From Falsiroseomonas sp. (GTDB lineage Bacteria > Pseudomonadota > Alphaproteobacteria > Acetobacterales > Acetobacteraceae), in contig NZ_JAUYTS010000071.1 in assembly GCF_030695085.1 (NCBI RefSeq), positions 1 to 47,542 on the forward strand: DNA of 47,542 bases, given 5' to 3'. Positions 32,931 to 41,136 of the stretch are shown one piece after another. The position numbers and the translations under genes are program-made. How positions within the stretch are numbered: position 1 is the first letter of the stretch; the number at the start of each line of letters is the position of its first letter. The notes below the pieces were generated by a model. The model was given only the letters and a program-made list of their open reading frames with translations. It was not told where the DNA came from and searched no databases.

Positions 32931-33839
32931 ATGGAAACCTTGCGCACGATGAGCCTGTTCGCCGCGGTCGCGCATCACGGCAGCCTCTCCGCGGCCGGGC
33001 GCAAGCTGGGGCTTTCGCCGGCTTCCGTCTCCCGCCAGATCACGGCGCTGGAGGAACAACTCGGCGCGCGTCTGCTGAACCGCACCAGCCGCAGCATGAC
33101 GCTGACCAGCACCGGCGAGATCTACCTGCGCCATGCCGAGAACATCCTGCACCAGATCGAGGAAATGCAGGCCGAGGTCAGCCAGCGGGAACAGCAGCCT
33201 TCCGGCCTGTTGCGGGTACATTCCCGCCTGCTTGTCGGCACGCTGGTGCTGATGCCGAACCTGCCGCGCTTCCTGCAGGCCTATCCGAAGATTTCGGTGG
33301 AACTGGTCATGTCGAACCATCCGGTCGACCTGGCGGAGCGCAATGTCGATGTCGATATCCGAATCGGCAAGCTGACCGAAAGCGCCCTGATCGCGCGGCG
33401 CCTGGCCACCAGCGAAAGGGTGGTCTGCGCCGCGCCCGCCTACCTCGCCGGCCGCCCGCCGATCCTGGCCCCGGCCGACCTGGCGCAGCAGAACTGCCTG
33501 ACCTACCGCCTCGGCATGGGCCGGTCCGTCTGGCGTTTCGCGCATGCCGAGGGGCCGCCGGTGGAGGTGCCGGTGGCGGGCAGCCTCACCACCGATAACG
33601 GGCCGGCATTGCATGCCGCGGCGCTGGCCGGCCTCGGCGTGGTGCTGATGCCCGACTGGTCGGTGCGGGAGGATATCCGCGCGGGCCGTCTGGTCCGGCT
33701 GCTGGCGGACCACCGCGCGAGCCACCTGGAATTCGAGAATGGCGTCTTCGCCGTCTATCAGCGCAGCCGCCACCTTTCCGCCTGCATCCGCGTCTTCATC
33801 GACTTCCTGGTCGAGACCTTCCGGAATACGGACCGCTAA
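32931..33839 (+). CDS. LysR family transcriptional regulator
   Basis: A 302-residue regulator. The winged helix-turn-helix (~1-62) reads METLRTMSLFAAVAHHGSLS, AAGRKLGLSPASVSRQITAL, EEQLGARLLNRTSR, the classic LysR N-terminus of the CrgA/AaeR-like group. The effector-binding domain from ~90 shows LLRVHSRLLVGTLVLMPNLP and VDVDIRIGKLTESALIARRL. Its stop overlaps that of the convergent carboxymuconolactone-decarboxylase-like gene by 3 bp. Likely targets are the adjacent Bug receptor or the minus-strand metabolic genes, but no inverted-repeat operator as clear as that at 2583 was seen. Confidence 0.92.
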   Translation: METLRTMSLFAAVAHHGSLSAAGRKLGLSPASVSRQITALEEQLGARLLNRTSRSMTLTSTGEIYLRHAENILHQIEEMQAEVSQREQQPSGLLRVHSRLLVGTLVLMPNLPRFLQAYPKISVELVMSNHPVDLAERNVDVDIRIGKLTESALIARRLATSERVVCAAPAYLAGRPPILAPADLAQQNCLTYRLGMGRSVWRFAHAEGPPVEVPVAGSLTTDNGPALHAAALAGLGVVLMPDWSVREDIRAGRLVRLLADHRASHLEFENGVFAVYQRSRHLSACIRVFIDFLVETFRNTDR

Positions 33840-34588
33840 TCCGGAGACTCCAGCAGCGACATCAGCGCCGGGACACCGATGGAGCAGGAATGGATGGAGA
33901 TGGCGCCGGCGAGTTGCAGCACCTCCGCCAGTTCCTCCCGCGCCGCACCTTCCGCCAGGGCGCGGCGGATGTGAAAGCGCATGCCGGGCTCATACAGCGT
34001 GGCCGGGGAGGCCGCGACGGCGAGGCCGATGAACTCCACCACCTTGCGCTCCAGCGGCCCGGTGCGGCGCGGGCTGGTGAGGAACAGCAGATAGGCCTCG
34101 ACATAGGCCGGCGCGACGGAAAGCAGGGTGTCCACCTCCGCCGGCCATTCGCCCAGCAGCGGCTCAAACCGCTGGCGCAGCGCCGCCAGATGCTCCGCGG
34201 CGACAGGCAGTGGCGGCTGGCGGCCGGCGCGGGCCACCTCCTCCCCCAGCATCGCCAGGCCCTGGCGCGCGGTCCATGTGCCGAGCGCGCTGGTCAGCTC
34301 GATCACCTGCAGGATCTCGGCCGGCGTCGCGCCGGCTTCCAGCGCGAATTCCATGTGCCGCCTGGCGCCGCGCTCATACAGATGCGCGCAGGACAGATCG
34401 GCGGCGATATAGACGAATTCACGCACCTTGGCGGGCAACGCGCCGCTGCGCCATGGGCCGTGCAGGAAGGCCAGATAGGCCTCCAGGAAAGCCGGGTCGT
34501 GCTGCAACAGGCCTTCATGGAACGGCGCCCAGTAGCGCCGTGCCGCGATCACCTCCGCCTTCAGCGCCGCCTTGCCGGCCTCATCCAT
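33836..34588 (-). CDS. Carboxymuconolactone decarboxylase-like protein, two CMD domains
   Basis: A 250-residue, all-helical protein with two AhpD/CMD-like repeats: one around residues 25-115 (HDPAFLEAYLAFLHGPW, REFVYIAADLSCAHLYERGA, HMEFALEAGATPAEILQV) and one at ~150-240 (YVEAYLLFLTSPRRTG, KVVEFIGLAVAASPATLYEPG, HIRRALAEGAAREELAEVLQL). The AhpD CxxC pair is absent, so a peroxidase role is unlikely; decarboxylase or unknown function is more probable. ATG 34588 gives the usual family start (MDEAGKAAL) just after the MBL stop; GTG 34609 is a longer alternative overlapping that gene by 19 bp. It is third in a minus-strand set after a Bug receptor and an MBL hydrolase. Confidence 0.85.
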   Translation of the reverse strand: MDEAGKAALKAEVIAARRYWAPFHEGLLQHDPAFLEAYLAFLHGPWRSGALPAKVREFVYIAADLSCAHLYERGARRHMEFALEAGATPAEILQVIELTSALGTWTARQGLAMLGEEVARAGRQPPLPVAAEHLAALRQRFEPLLGEWPAEVDTLLSVAPAYVEAYLLFLTSPRRTGPLERKVVEFIGLAVAASPATLYEPGMRFHIRRALAEGAAREELAEVLQLAGAISIHSCSIGVPALMSLLESPD

Positions 34589-34590
34589 CG

Positions 34591-35571
34591 TCAGAGCGGC
34601 GAGCGCCACATGGCGGGGACGAAGCCGTAGCCTTCGCTGCGCCGCGCCACATGGCCGATCGCCGGGAAGGCGAGGTGGGAGCCGGCGACCACGAGGCGGT
34701 CCGTGGCCGCCATGTCAAAGATGCGGCTGCGCGTGCGGGCCGCCAGGTCGGGGTCCGAATCGAAGGAGATCGACCAGTCCGGCCGGGCGAACTGCAGCGA
34801 CTGCGCATGCACCACATCGCCCCACATCAGGAACTGCGCGCCGCCCGAGGCCACATGCACGCCGAGATGGCCCGGCGTATGACCCGGAATGGCCAGGGTG
34901 CGGACACCGGGCGCCACTTCCGTCTCTGGCGCGATGCGGCGGACCCGGCTGCCATAGGCCGCCAGCACGGCGCGGGCCGGACCGAAGAAGGGGCGTAGCG
35001 GCGCCGGTGCGCGGGTCTCCTCCCCGCTATCGGACCAGTAGGCAGCCTCCGCCTCCGCCACCAGCACCTCCCCGCGCGGGAACAGCGCGGCGCCATCGGC
35101 GGTCAGCATGCCGGCGGCGTGGTCGCGGTGCAGATGGGTCAGCACGATCGCGTCGATATCCTCCAGCGCCACGCCCGCGGCGCGCAGGTTGCGCGGAATC
35201 TGCCCGAGATTGGGGCCCAGCGCCGCCGCTGCGCCGGCATCCACCAGGATCAGCCGCGTGCCGGTGTTCACCAGGAAGGCGTTGACCGCCAACGGCACGC
35301 CGCCCGGCGCATCGAAGGCTGCCGCCTTCAACCGCGTGCCGGTGTCCGCGTCGTAGTTCCGGAACAGGTTCGGCAGCGCCGCATCCGGGAAGGCGAGGTT
35401 GCCGTCGAGCAGCGCCGTCACCTCGATCTCACCGACCCGATGCCGGTAGAAGCCGGGGGCCTGCTCCGTCGCGCGCGGCACTGCGGCGGGCGCGGTGCCG
35501 CTGCGCAGCGAAGCGGCGGCGGCCAGGCTGCCCAGCAGCAGACCGCGGCGCGGAAGAGTGATGCGTTCCAT
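34591..35571 (-). CDS. MBL-fold metallo-hydrolase, probably exported
   Basis: A 326-residue metallo-beta-lactamase-fold hydrolase. The metal motif THLHRDHAAG (His-x-His-x-Asp-His) is intact, with IPGHTPGHLGVHV supplying the next His, a metal-bridging Asp in LMWGDVVHAQ, and GSHLAFPAIGHV the last His. The N-terminus carries a twin-arginine-like signal (PRRGLLLGSLAAAASL), so the mature enzyme may be periplasmic. The class covers lactonases, aryl-hydrolases and others; VNAFLVNTGTRLILVDAGA is typical of the AHL-lactonase/alkylsulfatase-distant group, but the substrate is unknown. ATG 35571 has GGGAGACAGG upstream. It lies 16 bp after the frameshifted Bug gene. Confidence 0.9.
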   Translation of the reverse strand: MERITLPRRGLLLGSLAAAASLRSGTAPAAVPRATEQAPGFYRHRVGEIEVTALLDGNLAFPDAALPNLFRNYDADTGTRLKAAAFDAPGGVPLAVNAFLVNTGTRLILVDAGAAAALGPNLGQIPRNLRAAGVALEDIDAIVLTHLHRDHAAGMLTADGAALFPRGEVLVAEAEAAYWSDSGEETRAPAPLRPFFGPARAVLAAYGSRVRRIAPETEVAPGVRTLAIPGHTPGHLGVHVASGGAQFLMWGDVVHAQSLQFARPDWSISFDSDPDLAARTRSRIFDMAATDRLVVAGSHLAFPAIGHVARRSEGYGFVPAMWRSPL

Positions 35572-35587
35572 GATCCTGTCTCCCGGC

Positions 35588-36567
35588 CTATTCCGCGCGA
35601 ATGTTCGCGCGCGTGATGACATCTCGCCATTCGGCGATATCGCGGCGCAGCGTGGTGGCGAATTCGTCCGGCCCCAGGCCGCGGGGCACCATGCCGAGCG
35701 CCATCAGCCGGTCCCGGAAGGCGGGCTCGGCCAGGGCCTCGCGCACCGCATCCGCCATGCGCGCCTGGATGTCTGTGGGCAACCGCGCCGGCGCCAGCAG
35801 GCCGAGCCAGAACTCGTTGGCAAAATCCGGCAGGCCGCTTTCGGTGATGGTCGGCACCTGCGGCAGCAGCGGCGCCCGCCCTGCGCTGGTCACCGCCAGC
35901 GCCCGCAGCCGGCCATCCTCCACCAGGCCGCGCGAGCCGGGGATGGTGTCGAAGATGAACTGGATGTCGTTCTGCATCAGCGCGGTGACGGAAGGCCCGC
36001 CGCCGCGATAGGGCACATGCACCATCTGCACGCCGGCCCGCAGCGCGAACAATTCCCCGATCAGATGGCCGGAGGAACCGGTGCCGGCGGAGCCGAAATT
36101 CACCACGCCGGGCCGCGCCCGGGCGAAGGCAATCAGCTCCCCCACATTCTGCGCCGGCAGGCCGGGGTTGACCACGAGCAGGTAGGGGCCGGTGACAAGC
36201 AGGGATACCGGCACAAGATCCGTCAGCACGTTATACGGCAGGTTCTGCTTGAAGCTCGGCTCCGTCGCCAGGACCGAGGTGTGGAACAGGAAGGTGGTGC
36301 CATCGGGTGCCGAACGCGCCACCGCCTCCGTGCCAATGGAGCCGGCGGCGCCAGCACGGTTCTCCACGACCACGGGCTGGCCGAGACGGGGCTGCAGGGC
36401 GGTCGCCAGCAGGCGCGCCACCGGGTCTGTCGACCCGCCGGGGGATAGGGCACGACGATACGGATGGGCCGGTCCGGCCATCGGGGCTGTGCCAAGGCGG
36501 GGGTGGCCAGCATGGCGGTGGCCATGCCTGCAAGATGAATGGCTTGCCTGCGGCTCAGCTTTGGCAT
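35588..36567 (-). pseudogene. Bug/TctC-type receptor interrupted by a one-base frameshift
   Basis: The gene begins normally at ATG 36567 (good ribosome site GGGAGG) with a signal peptide and PIRIVVPYPPAG, but then the reading frame changes. The rest (STDPVARLLATALQPRLGQP and onward to the end at 35588) is in another frame and is intact, with GSAGTGSSGHLIGELF and VPYRGGGPSVTALM. The break lies at a run of five G on the plus strand (36440-36444); one more base there would restore the expected PPGGSTDPVAR. It may be a genuine pseudogene, a phase-variable tract or a sequencing error in a homopolymer. It heads the minus-strand MBL/CMD gene set. Confidence 0.85.
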
Positions 36568-36810
36568 CTGTGCTTCCCCCTCCGTCCCGTGCCGCCGCGC
36601 GGCCGGGTTGCGGCGACGTTAGGCATTGCGCAGCGACAGGTGAACGTTCCTCCGCAGCACGGCATCCTTGCGCCAGGTGAAAGGATGTCGCCGTGCGCCG
36701 GCGCCTCAGCGTTGCATCCAGAGCAAGGATGCTGCTCATCCGCCGAGCGTTGTCCGCCCCGCCGCCGCGTCGCAAGACTTCCCGGACTGACCCTCGGGAG
36801 GATCAATAGG

Positions 36811-37788
36811 ATGCAGGCCAAACGCCGCATGTTGCTTGGAATGGGGGCCGGCCTGGCGCTGGCGGCACCGGTCCTGGCCCAGGGCTCTGCGCCCTTTCCC
36901 AGCCGGCCTATTCGCTTCGTGGTGCCATTCGCCCCCGCCGGCGGCAGTGACATCGTCGCGCGGCTTTTGGTGGAGGAGCTGTCGCCCCGCCTCGGCCAGC
37001 CCTTGGTGGTGGAGAACCGGCCCGGCCAGGCCGCCTCCGTCGGTGCCGCCCATGTCGCGCAGCAGCCGCCGGATGGCTACACCATCCTGATCTGCACCCC
37101 CGGCGTGCAGATGACGAACCCCTTCCTCTACAGCAACCTGCCCTATGACGCGGAACGCGGCTTCACGCCGATCGTGCACATCGCCCACCTGCCGAACATC
37201 CTGGTGGTGCACCCGTCCCTGCCCGTGCAGAACGTGGCGGAATTCATCGCCCATGTCCGCGCCAACCCGGATCGGCTGAGCTTCTCCTCCACCGGCCCCG
37301 GCAGTTCCAGCCACCTGGCGATGGAGCTGTTCATGAACATGAGCGGCACGCGGATGACCCATGTGCCCTATCGCAGCTCCGGCCAGGCCCTGGCCGATCT
37401 GATGGCGGGGCGGGTGGAGGCCAGCCTCGACAGCTTCGCGGCGATGATGCCTGCGGTGCGCGCGGGCCGGCTGCGGGTGCTCGGCATCTCCACGGAGCGG
37501 CCGCTGGAGGACCATCCGGAGATTCCCGCCATCGCCGAGACCCTGGCGGGGTATGAGGGCACCACGCTGCTCTATATGCTTGGCCCGGCAGGCATGCCGG
37601 CGCCCGTGGTGCAGCGGCTGAACGCCGCCTTCAACGAGGTGCTGGCCCTGCCCCGCATCCGGGAACGCTTCCGCGAGATGGGCATGGCGGCATCCGGCGG
37701 CACACCGGAAGACCTTTCACAGGTCATCTCCGACGGCCGAACCAAATGGCGTTCCGTCATCGAGCGCGCTGGCGTGAAACTGGATTGA
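36811..37788 (+). CDS. Bug/TctC-type receptor, first gene of a CoA-dependent catabolic operon
   Basis: A 325-residue periplasmic receptor with a signal ending VLAQG and the Bug landmarks FPSRPIRFVVPFAPAGGSD, GQPLVVENRPGQAASVGAA, QPPDGYTILICTPGVQM, LSFSSTGPGSSSHLAMELF and VPYRSSGQALADLMAGR. ATG 36811 has GGGAGGA at 36796. It is divergent from the frameshifted Bug gene (243 bp apart). The crotonase gene starts 5 bp after its stop, so receptor and enzymes probably share a transcript. No TctA/TctB genes are present. The ligand is probably a short organic acid processed by the downstream enzymes. Confidence 0.92.
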   Translation: MQAKRRMLLGMGAGLALAAPVLAQGSAPFPSRPIRFVVPFAPAGGSDIVARLLVEELSPRLGQPLVVENRPGQAASVGAAHVAQQPPDGYTILICTPGVQMTNPFLYSNLPYDAERGFTPIVHIAHLPNILVVHPSLPVQNVAEFIAHVRANPDRLSFSSTGPGSSSHLAMELFMNMSGTRMTHVPYRSSGQALADLMAGRVEASLDSFAAMMPAVRAGRLRVLGISTERPLEDHPEIPAIAETLAGYEGTTLLYMLGPAGMPAPVVQRLNAAFNEVLALPRIRERFREMGMAASGGTPEDLSQVISDGRTKWRSVIERAGVKLD

Positions 37789-37793
37789 CCGGG

Positions 37794-38567
37794 ATGGAAT
37801 TGCAGACCTGCCGCCTGGCGGTGGCCGAGGGCATCGCCACCGTCACGCTGGACCGCCCGCCGGTGAATGCGCAGAACCGCCGGCTGCGGGAGGAGCTGAC
37901 CTGGATCTTCGACAGTTGCAGCGACCGCCGCGACGTGCGCTGCGTGGTGCTGACCGGCGCGGGCAACAGCTTCTCCGCCGGCGCCGACATCAAGGAACGC
38001 GTCGGCCTGGTGCAGGAACCGGGTGACTACATCTCCCACAACCGGCTGACGCGGGAATTCTTCTACGCGCCGATGGATTGCCTGAAGCCGGTGATCTGCG
38101 CCGCCAACGGCCCGGCCATCGGCGCAGGCTTCGCGCTGATGCTGTCCTGCGACGTGATGCTGGCCGCCGAGACCTGCTGGGTGCAGATGCCGGAGATCGA
38201 TGTGGGGCTGGCCGGCGGCACCAAGCTGCTGTCGGAGCATTTCTCCCGCTCCAAGGCACGCGCCATGTATTTCACGGGCCGCAAGATGCCGGCGGCCGAG
38301 CTGTATCGCCTCGGACTGGTCGAGGCGGTGTTGCCGGCGGAGGCCCTGCTGCCGGCGGCGCTGGAGATGGCACGCGAGATCGCCGCCAAAAGCCCGCTCG
38401 CGGTGCGCGAGATCAAGCGGTCCTTCAACGTGGTGGAGAGCATGCCGTATCGCGAGGCCTATCGCTTCGAACAGACCGTCACCGAACAGCTCTCGCAAAG
38501 CGCCGATACGAAGGAGGCGCAGCGCGCCTTCGTCGAGAAGCGCAAGCCCGTCTTCAAGGGGGAATAG
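37794..38567 (+). CDS. Enoyl-CoA hydratase/isomerase family protein (one catalytic Glu replaced)
   Basis: A 257-residue crotonase-fold enzyme. The oxyanion-hole segment is FSAGADIKE. In rat crotonase numbering, Glu164 is conserved (Glu134 in MPEIDVGLAGG), but Glu144 is replaced by Ala114 (NGPAIGAGFALMLSCDV). Classical hydration is therefore unlikely; isomerase, hydrolase or C-C cleaving crotonases often keep only one acidic residue. The C-terminal helices are normal (SPLAVREIKRSFNVVESMPY). ATG 37794 lies 5 bp after the receptor stop; a MaoC-type gene begins 1 bp after its own stop. Confidence 0.92.
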   Translation: MELQTCRLAVAEGIATVTLDRPPVNAQNRRLREELTWIFDSCSDRRDVRCVVLTGAGNSFSAGADIKERVGLVQEPGDYISHNRLTREFFYAPMDCLKPVICAANGPAIGAGFALMLSCDVMLAAETCWVQMPEIDVGLAGGTKLLSEHFSRSKARAMYFTGRKMPAAELYRLGLVEAVLPAEALLPAALEMAREIAAKSPLAVREIKRSFNVVESMPYREAYRFEQTVTEQLSQSADTKEAQRAFVEKRKPVFKGE

Positions 38568-38568
38568 G

Positions 38569-39012
38569 ATGGCCACCGGCCGCTACACCAGTGATCTCGA
38601 GGAAGGCGACCGGCTCGGGCCGGTGGATGTCGTCATCAGCCCCTTCCAGGTGCGCGAATACTGCCACGCGAACGAGCTGCACCAGCCCTGCTTCCAGAAC
38701 GACCCGAACCCCATCGTGCCGCCGACCATGGCGCATCTGGAGAAGCTGCGCTTCTACACGATCTACTGCCCGGATGGCTGTGGGCCGAATGCGCGGGTGC
38801 ACTACACCTTCGACGTGCGCTGGCATGGCGCGCTGCGGGCCGGCATGCCCCTGGTGGTCGAGGGCGTGGTGCGCAGCCGCTACATGAAGCGCGGGCGTGA
38901 ATACATGGATGTGGACATCACCATGCGTGATAAATCCGCCGACCGCCTGCTGGTGGAATATCGCGACACGGTCTGCCTGTCCTACCGCGAAGCCGCGAAG
39001 GATGCCGCGTGA
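38569..39012 (+). CDS. MaoC-type (FAS1-like N-terminal) hot-dog half-protein
   Basis: A 147-residue hot-dog-fold protein similar to the N-terminal MaoC_dehydrat_N domain. Landmarks are EGDRLGPVDVVISPFQVREY, FQNDPNPIVPPTMAHLEKL and ARVHYTFDVRWHGALRAGMPL, then VVRSRYMKRGREYMDVDI. The hydratase-2 motif Asp-x-Asn-Pro-x-His is only partly present (DPNPIV), with the catalytic His missing, so this half may be structural. It is one base after the crotonase stop, and its stop overlaps the next MaoC gene. The two probably form a heteromeric enoyl-CoA hydratase or dehydratase. Confidence 0.82.
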   Translation: MATGRYTSDLEEGDRLGPVDVVISPFQVREYCHANELHQPCFQNDPNPIVPPTMAHLEKLRFYTIYCPDGCGPNARVHYTFDVRWHGALRAGMPLVVEGVVRSRYMKRGREYMDVDITMRDKSADRLLVEYRDTVCLSYREAAKDAA

Positions 39013-39470
39013 TGGACCGGACCCCGATGGAATTGAACCCGGGCGACGAAATCCGCTCCGCCCCGCGCGTGATGACGCGGGAGCGCATGCGCTGGTATGT
39101 CGATGCGCTGCCGACGGTGGAAGCGAATGACGGGCGCGTACATTTCAGCGTACCCACCATCCATGACGATGATGAATATGCGAAAGGCCAAGGCCTGCCG
39201 GGCATCATCTCGGACGGCATGATCACCAGCAACTGGATCCTGGACCTGCTGCTGCGCAGCCTCGGCACGCAGGTGCTGGAAGACCCCGGCGCGCTGCTGA
39301 CGAAATTCGTGGCGCCGGTCTATGAGGATGTGCCGATCACCTGCGTGCTGCGGGTGGAAGGCGCCCAGCCCCTGCCGCAGGGGGGACAGCGGCTTTCGCT
39401 GAAGGTGTGGGCGGAGGATGGCGCCGGCAAGCTGGTTACCGTCGGCACCGCCGCGGTCAAGATCCACTGA
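39012..39470 (+). CDS. MaoC-type dehydratase, second half-protein
   Basis: A 152-residue hot-dog protein. The dehydratase-like motif is IHDDDEYAKGQGLPGIISDG, where His and Asp occupy the hydratase-2 catalytic positions and the Gly-rich loop follows, and FVAPVYEDVPITCVLRVEGA is the usual back strand. ATG 39012 shares one base with the upstream stop (TGATG); GTG 39009 is an alternative one codon earlier. The presence of catalytic-type residues here and their loss in the upstream protein suggests two complementary subunits. It ends 2 bp before the CoA transferase. Confidence 0.85.
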   Translation: MDRTPMELNPGDEIRSAPRVMTRERMRWYVDALPTVEANDGRVHFSVPTIHDDDEYAKGQGLPGIISDGMITSNWILDLLLRSLGTQVLEDPGALLTKFVAPVYEDVPITCVLRVEGAQPLPQGGQRLSLKVWAEDGAGKLVTVGTAAVKIH

Positions 39471-39472
39471 CC

Positions 39473-40678
39473 ATGGCCGGTGTTCTGGATGGCGTGCGCG
39501 TGCTGGATCTCAGCCGCGTCTTCGCCGGCCCCGCGGCGACCCAGATCCTGGGCGACCTCGGTGCCGAGGTGACCAAGGTGGAGGAACCGGGCCGCGGCGA
39601 CGAGGCGCGCGGCTTCGGCGTGACGGCGGAGGTGCTGGAGCGGCTCGGCGCCAGCCCGTCCTTCCTCGCGCTCAATCGCAACAAGCGCAGCATCGCGCTG
39701 GATCTGAAATCGCCCGCCGGCCTGGGGCTGGCCCGACGGCTGGCCGCCGCATCCGATGTGCTGGTGCATAATTTCCGCCCCGGCGCGATGGAGAAATGGG
39801 GCCTCGGCTGGGAGGATCTGCGGGCGGTCAATCCGCGGCTGATCCATTGCGGCTTCTCGGCCTATGGCGAGGCCGGGCCGCTGCGCGACTTCGGCGCCAA
39901 TGACGTGGCGCTGCAGGCGCATAGCGGGCTGATGCACCTGACCGGGGAGCCGGATAGGCCGCCGGTGCGGGTCGGCACCGCGGGCATCGACCTGCATGGC
40001 AGCCTCGGAATGGTCAGCGCCATCCTCGCCGCGCTGCTGCACCGGGCGAAGACCGGCGAGGGGCAGAAGGTCACCTCCTCCCTGCTGCAATCCTCGGCGC
40101 ATCTGATGAGCTATTTCTACACCGATTGGTGGCTGGCGCGGACCAAGCACCGGCGCATGGGCACGGCGAACCACCTGACCGTGCCGAACCAGGTCTTCCC
40201 CGCCGCCGATGGCGATGTGGTGATCATCGCGCCCAGCGACGACATGTGGCGCCGCCTGGCGCGGGCGCTGGATCCGGCGCGGCTGGAGCGTCCGGAATAC
40301 CTCACCGCCATGGACCGCCGCACCAACCGGGCGGCGCTTCTGGCGACGCTGACGGAGGTGACAAGCGCCCTGACCTGCGACGAGATCCTGCGGCGTCTGG
40401 GCGCGGCCAAGGTGAATGTCGCGCGGGTGCATGATGTGGGCCAGGCGGCGGACCATCCGCAGCTGGAGGCCGCCGGGGCGGTGCTGCACTGGGAGCGTGA
40501 CGGTCATGTCGAACACGGCGTGGCGCCACCCTTCACACTGACGGCCACGCCGGTCGAGGTGCGCCGCCCGCCGCCCATGGTGGGCGAGCACACGGCCGAG
40601 ATCCTGCGCGAGATCGGCCTGGGGGACCAGGACCTCGTCCAGGCCCGCGAGGAAGGCGCCTTCGGCAAAGCCGGTTAG
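39473..40678 (+). CDS. Class III CoA transferase (CaiB/BaiF family)
   Basis: A 401-residue CoA transferase. The N-terminus VLDGVRVLDLSRVFAGPAAT, GDLGAEVTKVEEPGRGDEAR, SFLALNRNKRSIALDLKSP and VHNFRPGAMEKWGLG match the family, and CGFSAYGEAGPLRDFGANDV contains the conserved Asp that forms the CoA mixed anhydride. LGMVSAILAALLHRAKTGEG follows. Class III enzymes move CoA from succinyl-CoA, formyl-CoA or acetyl-CoA to an organic acid. It is the last gene in the operon and probably activates the acid for the crotonase and MaoC subunits. A GC-rich hairpin lies about 95 bp downstream. Confidence 0.93.
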   Translation: MAGVLDGVRVLDLSRVFAGPAATQILGDLGAEVTKVEEPGRGDEARGFGVTAEVLERLGASPSFLALNRNKRSIALDLKSPAGLGLARRLAAASDVLVHNFRPGAMEKWGLGWEDLRAVNPRLIHCGFSAYGEAGPLRDFGANDVALQAHSGLMHLTGEPDRPPVRVGTAGIDLHGSLGMVSAILAALLHRAKTGEGQKVTSSLLQSSAHLMSYFYTDWWLARTKHRRMGTANHLTVPNQVFPAADGDVVIIAPSDDMWRRLARALDPARLERPEYLTAMDRRTNRAALLATLTEVTSALTCDEILRRLGAAKVNVARVHDVGQAADHPQLEAAGAVLHWERDGHVEHGVAPPFTLTATPVEVRRPPPMVGEHTAEILREIGLGDQDLVQAREEGAFGKAG

Positions 40679-41136
40679 CGACACGCTCCAGATCACCGAC
40701 GGCGCCGGGACGGCGTGGCCGGTCCTCCACACGGGTACGGACCTCGCCTTACCTGGGTGGGAATCCGGCCGATGCCGGCATTGACGGCCGGCATCAGGAG
40801 CTCGGCCATGCCTGGCTGGTAAGGAATTCGGTCAGCAGGTGGCCGAACCGGTGCGGTTGCATGTGGCCACCAGGCGCTACCGCGGTCGAGCCGAATCCCT
40901 TCGCCAAGCTCTCGCCGGACTATGTGACAGCGCCGAGGCGGCCCAGCAGCGGCGCTATGGCGAGCTGGCCAAGATGAAGGGGCTGGAGGCGCCAGCCACC
41001 GCGCAAAGCCTATGGCCCAGGGTCGAGGCCGGAGCCCCAGCGCAAGGGCCGCGGCGGAGCTTGACGCCGGGGCATGCATAAGTGAACTGTAACAAGCTGC
41101 CGCGCGCATGCGGCGTCCCCCGACGGAAGCCATAGC
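40679..41136. other. 458-bp gap before the peptide transporter operon
   Basis: No gene I can support. An 80-codon plus-strand frame from GTG 40839 to 41081 (MAEPVRLHVATRRYRGRAES and onward) has no recognisable homology or clear ribosome site, and is offset by stops in the other frames. The region holds the 40771-40795 hairpin and, in its last ~60 bp, the AT-richer ATAAGTGAACTGTAACAAG that probably contains the operon promoter. Confidence 0.55.
40771..40795 (+). terminator. GC-rich hairpin, candidate terminator of the CoA-transferase operon
   Basis: GATGCCGGC, 7-base loop, GCCGGCATC: a perfect 9-bp stem 93 bp after the CoA transferase stop. No T-run follows, so rho-dependent or structure-only termination is the most that can be said. 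Confidence 0.45.

Noticed and set aside
31602..37788. Complete tripartite tricarboxylate transporter
   Set aside because: Three Bug/TctC receptors are present (one broken), but no TctA or TctB membrane subunit occurs in the window.
40839..41081. 80-codon plus-strand ORF
   Set aside because: No recognised homology, GTG start without a good ribosome site, in a region with no other coding signal.
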